Of a stretch of 64,000 bases of DNA, positions 39,743 to 51,300 are shown piece by piece. Each line of letters begins with the position of its first letter. Position 1 is the first letter of the stretch. The stretch is from an uncultured Anaerolineae bacterium (GTDB lineage Bacteria > Chloroflexota > Anaerolineae > Anaerolineales > Villigracilaceae). The position numbers were made by a program, and so were the translations under genes. The stretch spans positions 1 through 64,000 of the forward strand of contig CAIJPN010000017.1 of NCBI GenBank assembly GCA_903822545.1. The letters run 5' to 3'. The notes beneath the pieces are model-generated. The model did no database searches. It had not been told where the DNA came from and worked only from the letters and a program-made list of their open reading frames with translations.

Positions 39743-42004
39743 TCATGGCATCAACCCTTGCGCTTCCAATTCTTGGATAAGCTCTTCACCCCATTTCGAG
39801 CCTTTTTTGTAGAAAACTCCCGGCTGGCGGATGGGTGCGGCGACTGTGACAGATTGCCCGCCCGTGTAGCTTTTCCCGCTCCACAGGTGAACCCACTCGC
39901 CCTGGGGCAGGTACGCCGTTACCGAGGCAGCCCCCTCATCTGTGACAGGCGCAACCAGGAAATCCGCGCCGAGCATAAACTCCTGATAGGTGATTTTCCA
40001 CGTTTCGGGATCATCGGGGTAGTGGATAAACGGGTGGCGCACCACCGGCAGCCCGGTTTGGGCGGCCTCCGCCACCAGGGTTTTGCGGTACTCAAACAGC
40101 GCCGCGTAGACTTTGGCCCAGTAGGCGAATGTATCCAGCGTCTCGTCATCCGTATAAAACTGGATGTTTTGCTCCGGCTGGTTGCCCTCGTGCGTGCGGA
40201 AGATGAGCGTGAAGGCGTTCATCTCCATCCAGCGGTAGAGCAGTTCGCGCGAGCGGTGCTTGTTCAGCAGCGGGTTGGTGATGGTGGTGTACCCGCCAAT
40301 GTCGCTGTGATTGTAAGCCATGCCAGAAAGCCCGCCCGTGTTCAGCCCGGTAACGGCGCTTTTGATGCCGTCTTCGGCAGACCAATCCACGAGCTGATCG
40401 CCTTCCCAGAACAGGGTAGCATATCCGGGGCTGGTAATATAGGCGGCCCGGTTGAAGAATACCAAATCATCGTTCGCTTCCGCGACCACATCCCGGTTGA
40501 GGATGGACCACAGCACCGGGTAAATATTGTGCAGGTCTTTGCCGGTTCCCTGTTGCAAGACGGCATCATAAGGCAGGCTTTCGCCGAAGTCAGCCATCCA
40601 GCCTTTGGCTCCGGAAGCTACCACCTGTTCCTCGAGCACTTTTTTGTACCAGTCGCGCGCTTCAGGATTCGTCAAATCAATCATTCCAAAGTAAAAATCG
40701 GTGTTAAGTACCAGGTAAGGCTCCCCAGCATCGTTTTTGACGAGATAGCCCTTTTCTTTGGCTTCCTGGAACAGGTTGCGGCGCATATTGGGCTTCAAAT
40801 CGCCAATATCGGCCAGGTAAGGGCTGGCGTAAACCATGACTTCAACGCCATCTTTGTTCAAATCGCTGACCAGTTGATCCCAGCCGGGGTAGCGGTCATA
40901 ATCCACTTCCCAATTCCACCACAGCTGTTTGCCAAAAGATGTTTTGCGTTGCCCCACCCAATCTTGCAGCCAGAAGGCTGTCATTGGCATATTGCGCTGC
41001 TGGAGTTTGTCATAAACCTCGCGCACTTTGTCTGTCCCGCCCTGCATCCCGATGATGGCGGAAGCATAGACCCATTCTGGTAGGGGCTGCATGCGTTTGT
41101 CAGCAGTGAATATTGATAATGCTTCTGCCGGCGTTGCCCCGTTGAAGAAGGAAATGTTCATGTACCCGGCGTAATTCAGGATTTGCACCTGCCTGGGGCG
41201 GGTGAAGTCGAACTGGCTGTAATTCCTGGATGAGACAAAAATACCCTGCGATTGGTTGGTAATGTAAAAGGGCATGGGCGCATACGATGTCAGAGCATTT
41301 CCGCCTGCGCCGCCGTTGGTCAGGTCTGCCAGGAAGGTCAGCGGCTGTTCGCCGCGGCCTACGCCTTGTTCGCTGACCCAAATGGGGACTTTTTTGCCTT
41401 TCATATCAAAATAGGTGAATTGTTCGCCAAAACCGAAGAAATGCTCATCTGGGCTGGAAGCGTAGGTGAGAAAAATGCGGTCGAATTGATTGCTTTGCTG
41501 GAAAGTCTCAGGATTTTGCAGCCAGATGCTCATACTCAAAAATGGGTAATTGTTACTTTCTTCAAAATCAATATTGTACAAAACTGATGAATTGTCGTTG
41601 CAATATACATGCCCGCTCAACGTCATCGTACCCGGCTTATTTTGCAGGATTAAATCCACCGTCTGGTCGGTGCAAACCACCTGCCAGTTATCGCGGAATT
41701 TGAACATTCCCCGGCTTTCGGTCACATGCTCGTTTCCCTGGGCTGCCATCACAAACGGCTCCCCGGCGAGGGTTTGCCACAGGATTTTGCCCTGTGTGTT
41801 TCGGACGGTGAGCTGCCCGCCGTTGGCGTTGTTCCACTCGACGGCATAATCACCAATCTGGGAGGTTCCAGTCGGCGCACTGCTTTCGAGTACGCTTAAA
41901 GTCCCGGTGAGTTGGGAATTTTCGGGGCTCAGCAGGCTGCCGAACCACAGTCCAAGCATCAGGGCGGATAGGAAAAGGATGAAGATGGGGAGTTTTTGTC
42001 GCAT
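39743..42004 (-). CDS. GH31 glycosidase related to sulfoquinovosidase, membrane-anchored or secreted
   Basis: 753 residues, GGAG four bases before the ATG. An N-terminal hydrophobic anchor (IFILFLSALMLGLWFGSLL) indicates an extracytoplasmic enzyme. The catalytic barrel has the nucleophile in GWMADFGESLPYD and the acid/base in FWEGDQLVDW; QDWVGQRKTSFGKQLWWNW and HSDIGGYTT resemble E. coli YihQ closely. In the sulfoquinovose-binding set recalled for YihQ (Gln, Gln, Arg, Trp, Tyr) this protein has Gln, Gln, Gln, Trp, Tyr: the Arg before LWW is Gln. The substrate may therefore be another alpha-glycoside. It stands alone with its own terminator; no sulfoglycolysis genes are nearby. Confidence 0.85.
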   Translation of the reverse strand: MRQKLPIFILFLSALMLGLWFGSLLSPENSQLTGTLSVLESSAPTGTSQIGDYAVEWNNANGGQLTVRNTQGKILWQTLAGEPFVMAAQGNEHVTESRGMFKFRDNWQVVCTDQTVDLILQNKPGTMTLSGHVYCNDNSSVLYNIDFEESNNYPFLSMSIWLQNPETFQQSNQFDRIFLTYASSPDEHFFGFGEQFTYFDMKGKKVPIWVSEQGVGRGEQPLTFLADLTNGGAGGNALTSYAPMPFYITNQSQGIFVSSRNYSQFDFTRPRQVQILNYAGYMNISFFNGATPAEALSIFTADKRMQPLPEWVYASAIIGMQGGTDKVREVYDKLQQRNMPMTAFWLQDWVGQRKTSFGKQLWWNWEVDYDRYPGWDQLVSDLNKDGVEVMVYASPYLADIGDLKPNMRRNLFQEAKEKGYLVKNDAGEPYLVLNTDFYFGMIDLTNPEARDWYKKVLEEQVVASGAKGWMADFGESLPYDAVLQQGTGKDLHNIYPVLWSILNRDVVAEANDDLVFFNRAAYITSPGYATLFWEGDQLVDWSAEDGIKSAVTGLNTGGLSGMAYNHSDIGGYTTITNPLLNKHRSRELLYRWMEMNAFTLIFRTHEGNQPEQNIQFYTDDETLDTFAYWAKVYAALFEYRKTLVAEAAQTGLPVVRHPFIHYPDDPETWKITYQEFMLGADFLVAPVTDEGAASVTAYLPQGEWVHLWSGKSYTGGQSVTVAAPIRQPGVFYKKGSKWGEELIQELEAQGLMP

Positions 42005-42021
42005 AGGGCTCCAAAATTGAA

Positions 42022-42051
42022 AGACGCGGATACTATATTGTATCCGCGTCT
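42022..42051 (-). terminator. Terminator of the anchored protein gene
   Basis: AGACGCGGATAC (42022-42033), loop TATATT, GTATCCGCGTCT (42040-42051); on the minus strand TTTCAATTTT follows. Confidence 0.8.
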
Positions 42052-42068
42052 GTAGTTTTCGCGCCGTC

Positions 42069-42851
42069 CTACTTGAAATTCAGCGTCTTGATACTGTTTT
42101 TAACCATTTGTGTCATTTCGACAATCTCAGCGGGTTGGTAATCGTAGTCGATCACCCAAAAATCTGCGCCGTTTTTGATGTAGATGAATGTGGCGTTGAT
42201 GGTGCTGCCCTCGATGCGCTGTTCGATCTCGATTTTTTGGGCTTCGCGCCCCAGCACGGTGATTTTGTGTGTGCCAAAAATACTCACCGCGCCAGGGAGC
42301 TTGTTCATCATTTCATCCACAAAGGCTTGCAGTTCGGTTTCGGGGGTGCGGGTGAATTTGGTAACATATACTGCGGTCAGCAGGCCAGGGGTGAGGGGCT
42401 TGTGGTAGATGAGCATGATCACTTCGGGGGGGGCTTTTTTCAGCGAGGTGATATTCAGTTTGACGGTTTTGGTTTGCAGGGCGGAGATTTGTTTGATGGT
42501 GGCATCGCGGTTATCAAGCATATCGCCGCCGATGTATTCGGGCGGCAGCCACAATTCCACCTGGGCGCTCTCAAACTTGACCCAGCCATCCGGCGCGGGA
42601 TCGGGCACTGCTGGTGTGGGCGTGGCTGTGGCTGTAGGCGGGAGGGGCGTGTTGGTGGGGGGGAGGGGCGTCTCGGTGGCAGGTGGCAGTGGTGTCAGGC
42701 TGGGAAGTGCCGTGGGGATAGACACTTGCGAGGCCGAATACACCATCCAAAACATCCCGCCGATGGAGAGCATTGCCAGCAACGCTAACCCGCCCAGGAT
42801 GCCAAGTTGGGTGATGGTTAATCCCAAGAAAATGCGTGGTCTTCTAATCAT
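42069..42851 (-). CDS. Membrane-anchored protein with Pro/Thr linker, unknown function
   Basis: 260 residues. One transmembrane helix at residues 13-40 (TQLGILGGLALLAMLSIGGMF), then a linker of TETPLPPTNTPLPPTATATP type, then an extracytoplasmic domain of about 170 residues starting at DGWVKFESAQVELWLPPEY. The domain reads as mixed alpha/beta and ends YIKNGADFWVIDYDYQPAEI. This resembles small PsbP/Mog1-like lipoprotein domains in outline, but I cannot assign it. AAGGA lies eight bases before the ATG. Monocistronic. Confidence 0.6.
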   Translation of the reverse strand: MIRRPRIFLGLTITQLGILGGLALLAMLSIGGMFWMVYSASQVSIPTALPSLTPLPPATETPLPPTNTPLPPTATATPTPAVPDPAPDGWVKFESAQVELWLPPEYIGGDMLDNRDATIKQISALQTKTVKLNITSLKKAPPEVIMLIYHKPLTPGLLTAVYVTKFTRTPETELQAFVDEMMNKLPGAVSIFGTHKITVLGREAQKIEIEQRIEGSTINATFIYIKNGADFWVIDYDYQPAEIVEMTQMVKNSIKTLNFK

Positions 42852-42950
42852 AATCAGTCCTTGCGTGTATAAACATATTGCTCGATGAATTAATTAAAAT
42901 TTACCATGAAAATTTTTAATTGTGATGGAAAAAACATAACAGAATTAAAT

Positions 42951-43007
42951 AAAAACACGGAACTCGCCGGGATGATTTTGAGAAATCTCTGCGCGCTCCG
43001 TGTTTTT
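42951..43007 (-). terminator. Hairpin behind the aldo/keto reductase gene
   Basis: AAAAACACGGA (42951-42961) faces TCCGTGTTTTT (42997-43007) across a 35-base loop. It may be a decayed CACGGAG-family repeat that now works as a terminator; on the minus strand TTTTTATTTAA follows. Confidence 0.55.
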
Positions 43008-43026
43008 GTGAAGAAAGGCTGTTTTA

Positions 43027-43959
43027 CTACTTGCTAAAGCTGTCGCTGGCCGTGTCCAGGGCTTTGACCTGTTCGGGGGTCAGCCGCCAGCCAATTGCTC
43101 CGGCATTCATCTCAGCCTGGCGGGCGTTTTTTGCCCCTGGGATGGGCAGCGTTCCTTTGCAAATGCACCAGTTTAGCGCGATCTGCGCCGGGGTTTTTCC
43201 GCCCCAATCCTGGCCGATTTCTACCATTAGCTTGAGCAGCGGCTGGATGTTCTTGAGTGACGTTGCATACTTGCCACCGCGCACACCGGGAGGGGGTGTT
43301 TCGGGGGTGTATTTGCCGGTCAGCAGGCCCATTGCCAGGGGCGAATATGCGATCAGGCGAATATTTAATTCCTGGCAGCGCGCCAGCAGCCCGTTTTTCT
43401 CGATTTTCCGGTTCAGCAGGTGATATTCCACCTGGTTGGATGCCAGCGGGATATCATATTTTGCCAGCACCGTATAAGCGCGCTGCATCTGGATCTGGTC
43501 ATAGTTCGAGACGCCCACGGCGCGCGTTAGGCCGGCTTTTTGCAGCAATGCCAGTCCCTCCGCATAGGTTTCAATGGGTACCAGTGGGCTGGGCCAGTGA
43601 ATCTGGTACAGGTCAACCGCTTTCAGTTCCAGCCGTTCCAGGCTGGCCTTGAGGGCGTTTACCACCGTGTTTTTTGTCCAACGCCAGGGCATCGGGAAAA
43701 ATTTTGTTGCCGTCAAAATCGGCTTTTCGCTTTTTTTGATAAATTGCCCCAACAATCGCTCAGAGCGTCCATTTCCATATACCTCGGCACTGTCCATAAA
43801 TGTGATGCCACCCTCTACACTGACACGAAAAGCTTCATCAATGTCAGCATCCGAGTAGCCTTTTCCGTAATTCCACACCATCCGGTCACCCCAGGCCCAG
43901 GTGCCCAGACCCATTTCTGTTTCGTGCAAGAAGCGTATAGCTTCAGGAAGCTCATCCAT
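43027..43959 (-). CDS. Aldo/keto reductase
   Basis: 310 residues, GGAGG four bases before the ATG. The catalytic tetrad is visible: Asp and Tyr in FMDSAEVYGNGRSE, Lys in TATKFF and His in YQIHWP. VGVSNYDQIQM, SNQVEYHLLNR and IPGAKNARQAEMNAGAI (NADPH 2'-phosphate region) complete the family pattern. It reduces aldehydes or ketones with NADPH in the cytoplasm; the substrate is unknown. The length is normal, and the gene stands alone. Confidence 0.9.
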   Translation of the reverse strand: MDELPEAIRFLHETEMGLGTWAWGDRMVWNYGKGYSDADIDEAFRVSVEGGITFMDSAEVYGNGRSERLLGQFIKKSEKPILTATKFFPMPWRWTKNTVVNALKASLERLELKAVDLYQIHWPSPLVPIETYAEGLALLQKAGLTRAVGVSNYDQIQMQRAYTVLAKYDIPLASNQVEYHLLNRKIEKNGLLARCQELNIRLIAYSPLAMGLLTGKYTPETPPPGVRGGKYATSLKNIQPLLKLMVEIGQDWGGKTPAQIALNWCICKGTLPIPGAKNARQAEMNAGAIGWRLTPEQVKALDTASDSFSK

Positions 43960-44114
43960 TGGTCCTCCAATTTGAACGGCGAGATTCTATCACAGCACCT
44001 GTCAAATGATGCCCCGCACCGTGACAACAATTACTACCTGGCACCACTGGATGTTCTGGTTTCGTCTTCTCCTCGTACTTTTTTGTACCCTACCAGTTTC
44101 GGCGGACTAATTCG

Positions 44115-44168
44115 GCTGGAATCAAAAAAACTTGCGGGGACTCTTCCGCAAGTTTTTTGATTCCAGCC
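44115..44168 (-). terminator. Long-stem terminator of the DHH phosphoesterase gene
   Basis: GGCTGGAATC, an A tract and CTTGCGG face CCGCAAG, a T tract and GATTCCAGCC. The stem is about 22 bp with T residues inside the right arm. It may stop transcription in both directions. Confidence 0.8.
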
Positions 44169-44178
44169 AGGGGCAGTT

Positions 44179-45117
44179 TTAAGCGCCTGCCATCAGCTTC
44201 TGGGTTAATTCTTTCTTGGTGGCTTCGGCCTGGGCGTTTTCAGATTGGCAGGTGCCTGCCGCTGCGTGCCCGCCGCCGCCATATTGCAGCATCAACTCGC
44301 CTACGTTGAGTGGCGCGCTGCGGTCGAAGATGGATTTGCCAACCGCAAAAACGGTGTTTTGCTTTTGCACACCCCACATGATGTGCATAGAGATGGTGCA
44401 TTCAGGATTCAGGGCGTAGATCATGAAGCGGTTGCCTGGGAAAATGGTATCTTCGTAGCGCAAATCGAGCACCACTACTTTGCCGTGGACTTCGCCGCAG
44501 CGTTTGAGTTGTTCTTTGAATTTTTCTTCCAGCTCAAAATACAGCTCGGTGCGTTCTTTGACATCTGGCAGTTCCAAAATCTGTTCGATCGGGTGGTCGC
44601 GGCAGTAGTCGATCAGCGCCATCATCAGATCGTAGTTGGAGATGCTAAAGTTGCGGAAGCGTCCCAGCCCGGTGCGAGGATCCATTACAAAGTTGAGCAG
44701 GCTCCAATTGGTGGGGTGCAACACTTCTTCCATGTTAAATTGGGCCGAATCCGCCTTGTCGACAGCTTCCATCATCTCATCTGTGATTTTGGGGAAAGCC
44801 TGTTTGCCGCCAAAGTGGTTGTAAACTACCCGGGCTGCCGAGGGCGCGTTCGGGTCGATCACGTAGTTGGCGTGCTGCCCTTTGACGCGGATGGTTTCGC
44901 TCAGGTGGTGGTCAAATGCCAGGTAGACTTTCTCAGAGTAAGGCAGGTTGGTGGTGATGTCACCAGGCCCCAGTTCCACTTTGCCATCCTGGACATCTTT
45001 CGGGTGGACAAATTTGATCCCATCAAGCATGCCTTGCTCTTTGAGCAGGACGGCACAGACCAGGCCATCCATGTCACTGCGGGTAACCAGACGATAGAGT
45101 TTTTTCTCGTCGGACAT
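44179..45117 (-). CDS. DHH-family phosphoesterase, exopolyphosphatase-like
   Basis: 312 residues from ATG 45117 (AGGAG five bases upstream). DHH-type motifs: TRSDMDGLVCAVLL (motif I), LAFDHHLSE (motif III) and YGGGGHAAAGTC at the DHHA1 end. Family members hydrolyse phosphodiesters or polyphosphate (exopolyphosphatase, nanoRNase, c-di-AMP hydrolase). The intact GGGGH loop and two-domain layout suggest a soluble hydrolase; the exact substrate is open. The usual motif I has DxD; here DMD is present. Confidence 0.8.
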   Translation of the reverse strand: MSDEKKLYRLVTRSDMDGLVCAVLLKEQGMLDGIKFVHPKDVQDGKVELGPGDITTNLPYSEKVYLAFDHHLSETIRVKGQHANYVIDPNAPSAARVVYNHFGGKQAFPKITDEMMEAVDKADSAQFNMEEVLHPTNWSLLNFVMDPRTGLGRFRNFSISNYDLMMALIDYCRDHPIEQILELPDVKERTELYFELEEKFKEQLKRCGEVHGKVVVLDLRYEDTIFPGNRFMIYALNPECTISMHIMWGVQKQNTVFAVGKSIFDRSAPLNVGELMLQYGGGGHAAAGTCQSENAQAEATKKELTQKLMAGA

Positions 45118-45240
45118 ATACACTCCTTCTTGTCGAATGAAAGTTTGATGCCAAAGGTGCTGAATTTATTCTATAACAAATTGGGATGTGAAGCAAACGA
45201 GAATGTAAAAATGATAAGGTATTATTTTTATGGACAAATT

Positions 45241-45267
45241 CGGGCCACCCCATATTGGGATGGCCCG
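45241..45267 (-). terminator. Candidate terminator of acs
   Basis: CGGGCCA (45241-45247) and CCCCAT face ATTGGGATGGCCCG. A stem of about 12 bp lies 15 bases past the acs stop codon, but the T tract is poor. Confidence 0.5.
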
Positions 45268-45282
45268 GGAAATTACCGGCGA

Positions 45283-47235
<1,953 letters not shown>

Positions 47236-47451
47236 ATGGTGTCTCCTCCTTGGGTAGAAATTGAGATATCGGCGAAATTTAAAAATACCGGGGGATTGGT
47301 AACCCGGTATTTTTAAATTGTTAACACTGTACAATAAAAGCAGGCTGTGTGCAATACTGAATTTTAAGAAAAGAGCTGTCCCATCTGGCTCAAACTCATG
47401 TAAAATCAGCCCCACTTATCTTACTTTTATTAGGAACTGAGTGGCCGCGAG

Positions 47452-47532
47452 CCCCATCCCAGCCCTTCGGATACCCATCCCAAAAAAAATCGACGAAGTT
47501 CAGTTGGATTTGGGGGATGGGCCGGGGGTGGG
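47452..47532. repeat. C/G-rich inverted repeat in the acs-rnc gap
   Basis: CCCATCCCAGCCC on the left faces GGGCCGGGGGTGGG on the right, and an inner ACCCATCCCAAA faces TTTGGGGGATGGG. It is a further member of the C/G-rich composite repeats. In the rest of the 329-bp gap a TAAAAT (47401-47406) may be the -10 of rnc; no gene was seen. Confidence 0.5.
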
Positions 47533-47564
47533 TCTGGCGCTCTCTGAGTTCCGCGGAGAAACCA

Positions 47565-48302
47565 ATGTTTCAAGAACCGCTGACTGAACGCAGTAGCCAG
47601 GAATTACCCGTGCAACTTGCCAGGCGCCTGGGCCTGCCTTTTGAAGATGACCTGCGCCTGCTGACCCGCGCATTGACCCACCGCTCTTACGTTAACGAGC
47701 ACCCCAACATTATTGAAGACAACGAACGCCTGGAATTCCTCGGCGATGCCGTGCTGGATTTTATCGTCGGCGCCTGGGTGTATAAGAATTACCCCGAAAT
47801 GCGCGAAGGCGATATGACCCGCATGCGCTCGGCGCTTGTTCGCACTGAGTCACTGGCCGAGTTTTCGCGCCAACTCAACCTGGGTCCGGCCATGCGCCTG
47901 GGACGCGGTGAACTGCACGGCGGAGGCCGTGACCGGGATGCGCTATTGTGCGCCACTTTCGAAGCAGTTATTGGGGCGTTATATTCACATAAAGGGTTAG
48001 ATGCGGTTCGAGAGTTCGTCCTGCCCATCCTTGAACCTGCTGCCGAGCGGATGCTGGCCCAGATGCACACCCTTGACCCCAAATCAACTTTGCAAGAATG
48101 GTCGCAGTCCCATGGAAAGGGGATTCCCCTGTATCATACCGCCACCGCCGAGGGGCCAGATCACGCCAAAATGTTCCAGGTGGAAGTCCATTTAATGGGG
48201 AAATGCCTGGGAGTTGGCACCGGCCCATCCAAACACATTGCCCAGCAGTTCGCTGCCCAGGCAGCACTGGAAGCGATTGCCAATTTGGGGGATGAAGAAT
48301 AG
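47565..48302 (+). CDS. rnc: Ribonuclease III
   Basis: 245 residues from ATG 47565 with GGAG six bases upstream. The signature NERLEFLGDAVLDFIV contains the catalytic acidic residues, a second acidic site lies in CATFEAVIGALY, and the double-stranded RNA-binding domain fills the C-terminal 75 residues (DPKSTLQEWSQSHGKGIP ... GPSKHIAQQFAAQAAL). It processes rRNA precursors and double-stranded RNA. The order rnc-smc is widely conserved and seen here, with 86 bp between them. Confidence 0.95.
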   Translation: MFQEPLTERSSQELPVQLARRLGLPFEDDLRLLTRALTHRSYVNEHPNIIEDNERLEFLGDAVLDFIVGAWVYKNYPEMREGDMTRMRSALVRTESLAEFSRQLNLGPAMRLGRGELHGGGRDRDALLCATFEAVIGALYSHKGLDAVREFVLPILEPAAERMLAQMHTLDPKSTLQEWSQSHGKGIPLYHTATAEGPDHAKMFQVEVHLMGKCLGVGTGPSKHIAQQFAAQAALEAIANLGDEE

Positions 48303-48388
48303 AAAAGTCATCAGTGATCAGTAAACAAGCAGACACGTAGCCTTTCGTCAGTTTTTTCTCTTTTATCTTTCATCTTTTCTCTTTCACC

Positions 48389-51300
48389 ATGCCTCTTCGC
48401 CTAAAATCCCTCGAACTTCACGGTTATAAAACCTTCGCATCTAAAACGCTGTTTGAATTTGCCGATGGCATCACTGCCATTGTCGGGCCGAACGGCTCGG
48501 GCAAGTCGAATATTGCCGATTCGCTGCGCTGGGTGTTGGGAGAACAATCCCACAACCTGCTGCGCGCCAAGAAAACGGAGGATATGATTTTCTCCGGCTC
48601 CGAGCAGCGCCCGCGCTCGGGCATGGCCTCCGTTACCATCACTTTTGACAATACTTCAAGCTGGCTGCCGGTCGATTTCAGCGAAGTGGCCGTCACCCGC
48701 CGGGCCTACCGCGACGGGCACAACGAATACCTGCTCAACGGGCAGTCTGTCCGCTTGAAGGACATCAACGAACTTCTGGCGCAATCCGGCCTGTCGGAGC
48801 GCACCTACACCATCCTCGGCCAGGGCATGGTGGATGCCTCGCTGGCGCTCAAAGCCGACGAGCGCCGCCGCCTGTTCGAGGAAGCCGCTGGCATCGGCCT
48901 GTACCGCACCCGCCGCGAGGAGGCCCTGCGCCGCCTGGAAAATACCAAACACAACCTGGAGCGTGTGCTCGACATTCTGGCCGAACTGGAGCCGCGCCTG
49001 CGCAGCCTGGAGCGCCAGGCCAAACGCGCCCAGGAGTTTTCACAGGTGCAATCGGACTTGAAGCTGGTGCTGCGCGAATGGTATGGTTACCACTGGCACC
49101 GCTCGCAGAAGGAACTGGCCGAAGTCCACGAGATTGCCCGCCAGCAGGAGAAAAAGCTGGCCGAATCGCGCCAAAATTACGCCGCGCTGACCCAGGGATT
49201 TTCGGCCACGCGCACCAAGCTGGTGGATTTGCGCAACCGGCTGAACGAGTGGCGCCGCCAGGCTGCCGCGCTGAATAACCAGCGCGAGACCATCATCCGT
49301 GAGCTGGCTGTGCTTGAAGAGCGCCGCCGCGCCCTGACCGACAGCCGCCAGAACGCCATCGCTGACCGCGAACGGCTGGCCGATGAGGAAAAAGCCGCCC
49401 GCGAGCGCCTGGAAGAAGCCCGCGCCGAGTTCGAGCGCACCCAGGCCGAAGCCGCCGATGCCAAAAGACAGGAATCCAGCGCGAAAACGGCGCTGACGGC
49501 CCGCCAGTTGGAGCGCGCCAGGGTCGAGCAGAAGCTCAACAACGCCCGCCAGAATCTCAACAATCTCAATTCGCGGCGCGCCAATTTGCAGGCGCACCTG
49601 AACGAACTCAAAACCCGCAGCGATTCGCAGCGCGACAAGCTCAAGGCCATCGATGTGGTCATTGCCACCGCCGAGGAAACCTTCCGGGCGGCGGAGAAAA
49701 AGCGCATCGCGGCGCAAAAAGCCCGGGCCGAGGCCGAATCCGCTTTCCACCAGGCCGAGGCCGATTTAACGGCCATCCGCCAAAGATTGGGCGAACTCGA
49801 ACAGGCGCGCCGCGCCCGTCAGGATGAGCGCAACGCCAAAGCCGGGGAGCAGACCAAGCTCCAGGCACAGTTGGATGTGCTCGAACAGGCCGAAAAATCG
49901 CTCAGCGGCTATGCCGATGGGGCGCGCTTCCTGCTGGATGCCGCCAAAAATGCCAGACTGGGCGGCGCGAAGGGCGTTCTTTCGGCGGCGCTGGATGTCC
50001 CGGCGGCTTACGAGACCGCCATCGCGGCTGCGCTCGGTGATGCCTTCGATGTGGTGGTGGTCGAATCCGCTGCCAGCGTGGAGCAGGCCTTGGGGTTGCT
50101 GGAGCAGGCGACAGGGCGGGCGGCCATCCTTCCGATAACGGGAGATTTGGCGGGTGCGAAAAAGAAAGATGAAAGAGAAAAGATTCGGGTGGACATTTCC
50201 CAGGATATTTTGGGATTTGCATCCGATTTGGTCAAGTTTAAGGATGAACTGGCCCCGGCGGTGGATGCGCTGCTGGGGAGTGTGGTCGTGGTCGACGGGC
50301 GTGATGCCGCCCTGCGGCTGCGGAAAGAACACCCGGATTTGCGCTTTGTGACCGTTAAAGGAGAAGTTTTCCGGCCTGATGGGGTCATCGCCGCCGGGCG
50401 CGAGGCGCGGGCTGCTGCTCTCAGCCGACCCCGGCAGAAGCGCGAACTGAGTGAGCGGCTGGAAACGGTCGTGGCGGCCTACAACAGCCTGAACGAGACG
50501 GTGGCGGCGCTGAACGCTGAGATTGCGGCGACCCAAAAAGAGATTACTGCCCGCGAAGAACATCTGCGCGAGGCGCGCAAACGCTTCAACGAGGCCACCA
50601 GCGCCGACCAGCAATCCACGCTGGCGGCGGAATCGGCCAAACGGCAGTGGGATTTCCAGTCCGGGCAGAAGGAGACGCTGGCGAAGGAGTTGGCAGCCTC
50701 CGAGCGCGACCGCACCGAAACCACGCTCTCGCTCGAGGACGTGGAAGAGCGCCTGAGCGAGGCGCACGAAGCCATGCGCAAGCTGAACGGCGAGATGGCC
50801 GGGCTGGCGCTGGACGAGTTGCAGGCCCAGGTGACGTACTGGGGCGCGCGTGTCTCGGTCTCGGAACGGACGGTGAACGATGCCCGGGCGCGCCAGAACG
50901 AGCGCGGCCAGGCGCTCGAGCGCGTTTTGCGCCAGCAGGAAGGCCTGGCGCGGCGCGAATCCGAGGTCGAGGGGCAGTTTGGGCTGTTGGAGAGTCAGAA
51001 AAAGGAGTTAGGAGAGAAGGAGAAGCGAGTAGACGAGGAGTTGGGCGCGGTGCGGTTTTACATCGAACCGGCGGAGGCCGAGTTGAACGAGGCCGAAGCA
51101 CACGAGGCCAGCTTGCAGGAGCAGGAAACCGAGGCCCAGCGCGCGCTGGCGATGGTCGAGCGCTACAACTCACAGGCGCAAATTGACCTGAACCGCAAGC
51201 AGGAAGCGCTCGAAACGCTCAAACGGCGCATCGAGGAAGATTTTGGGCTGGTGCAGTTCCAGTACGAAGGCACAACCAGCGGCGCGGTACCGCTCCCGCT

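Noticed and set aside
47281-47345. Rex-type site before acs (TTGTTAACACTGTACAA)
   Set aside because: The half-sites are not symmetric at the required spacing; only a loose resemblance.
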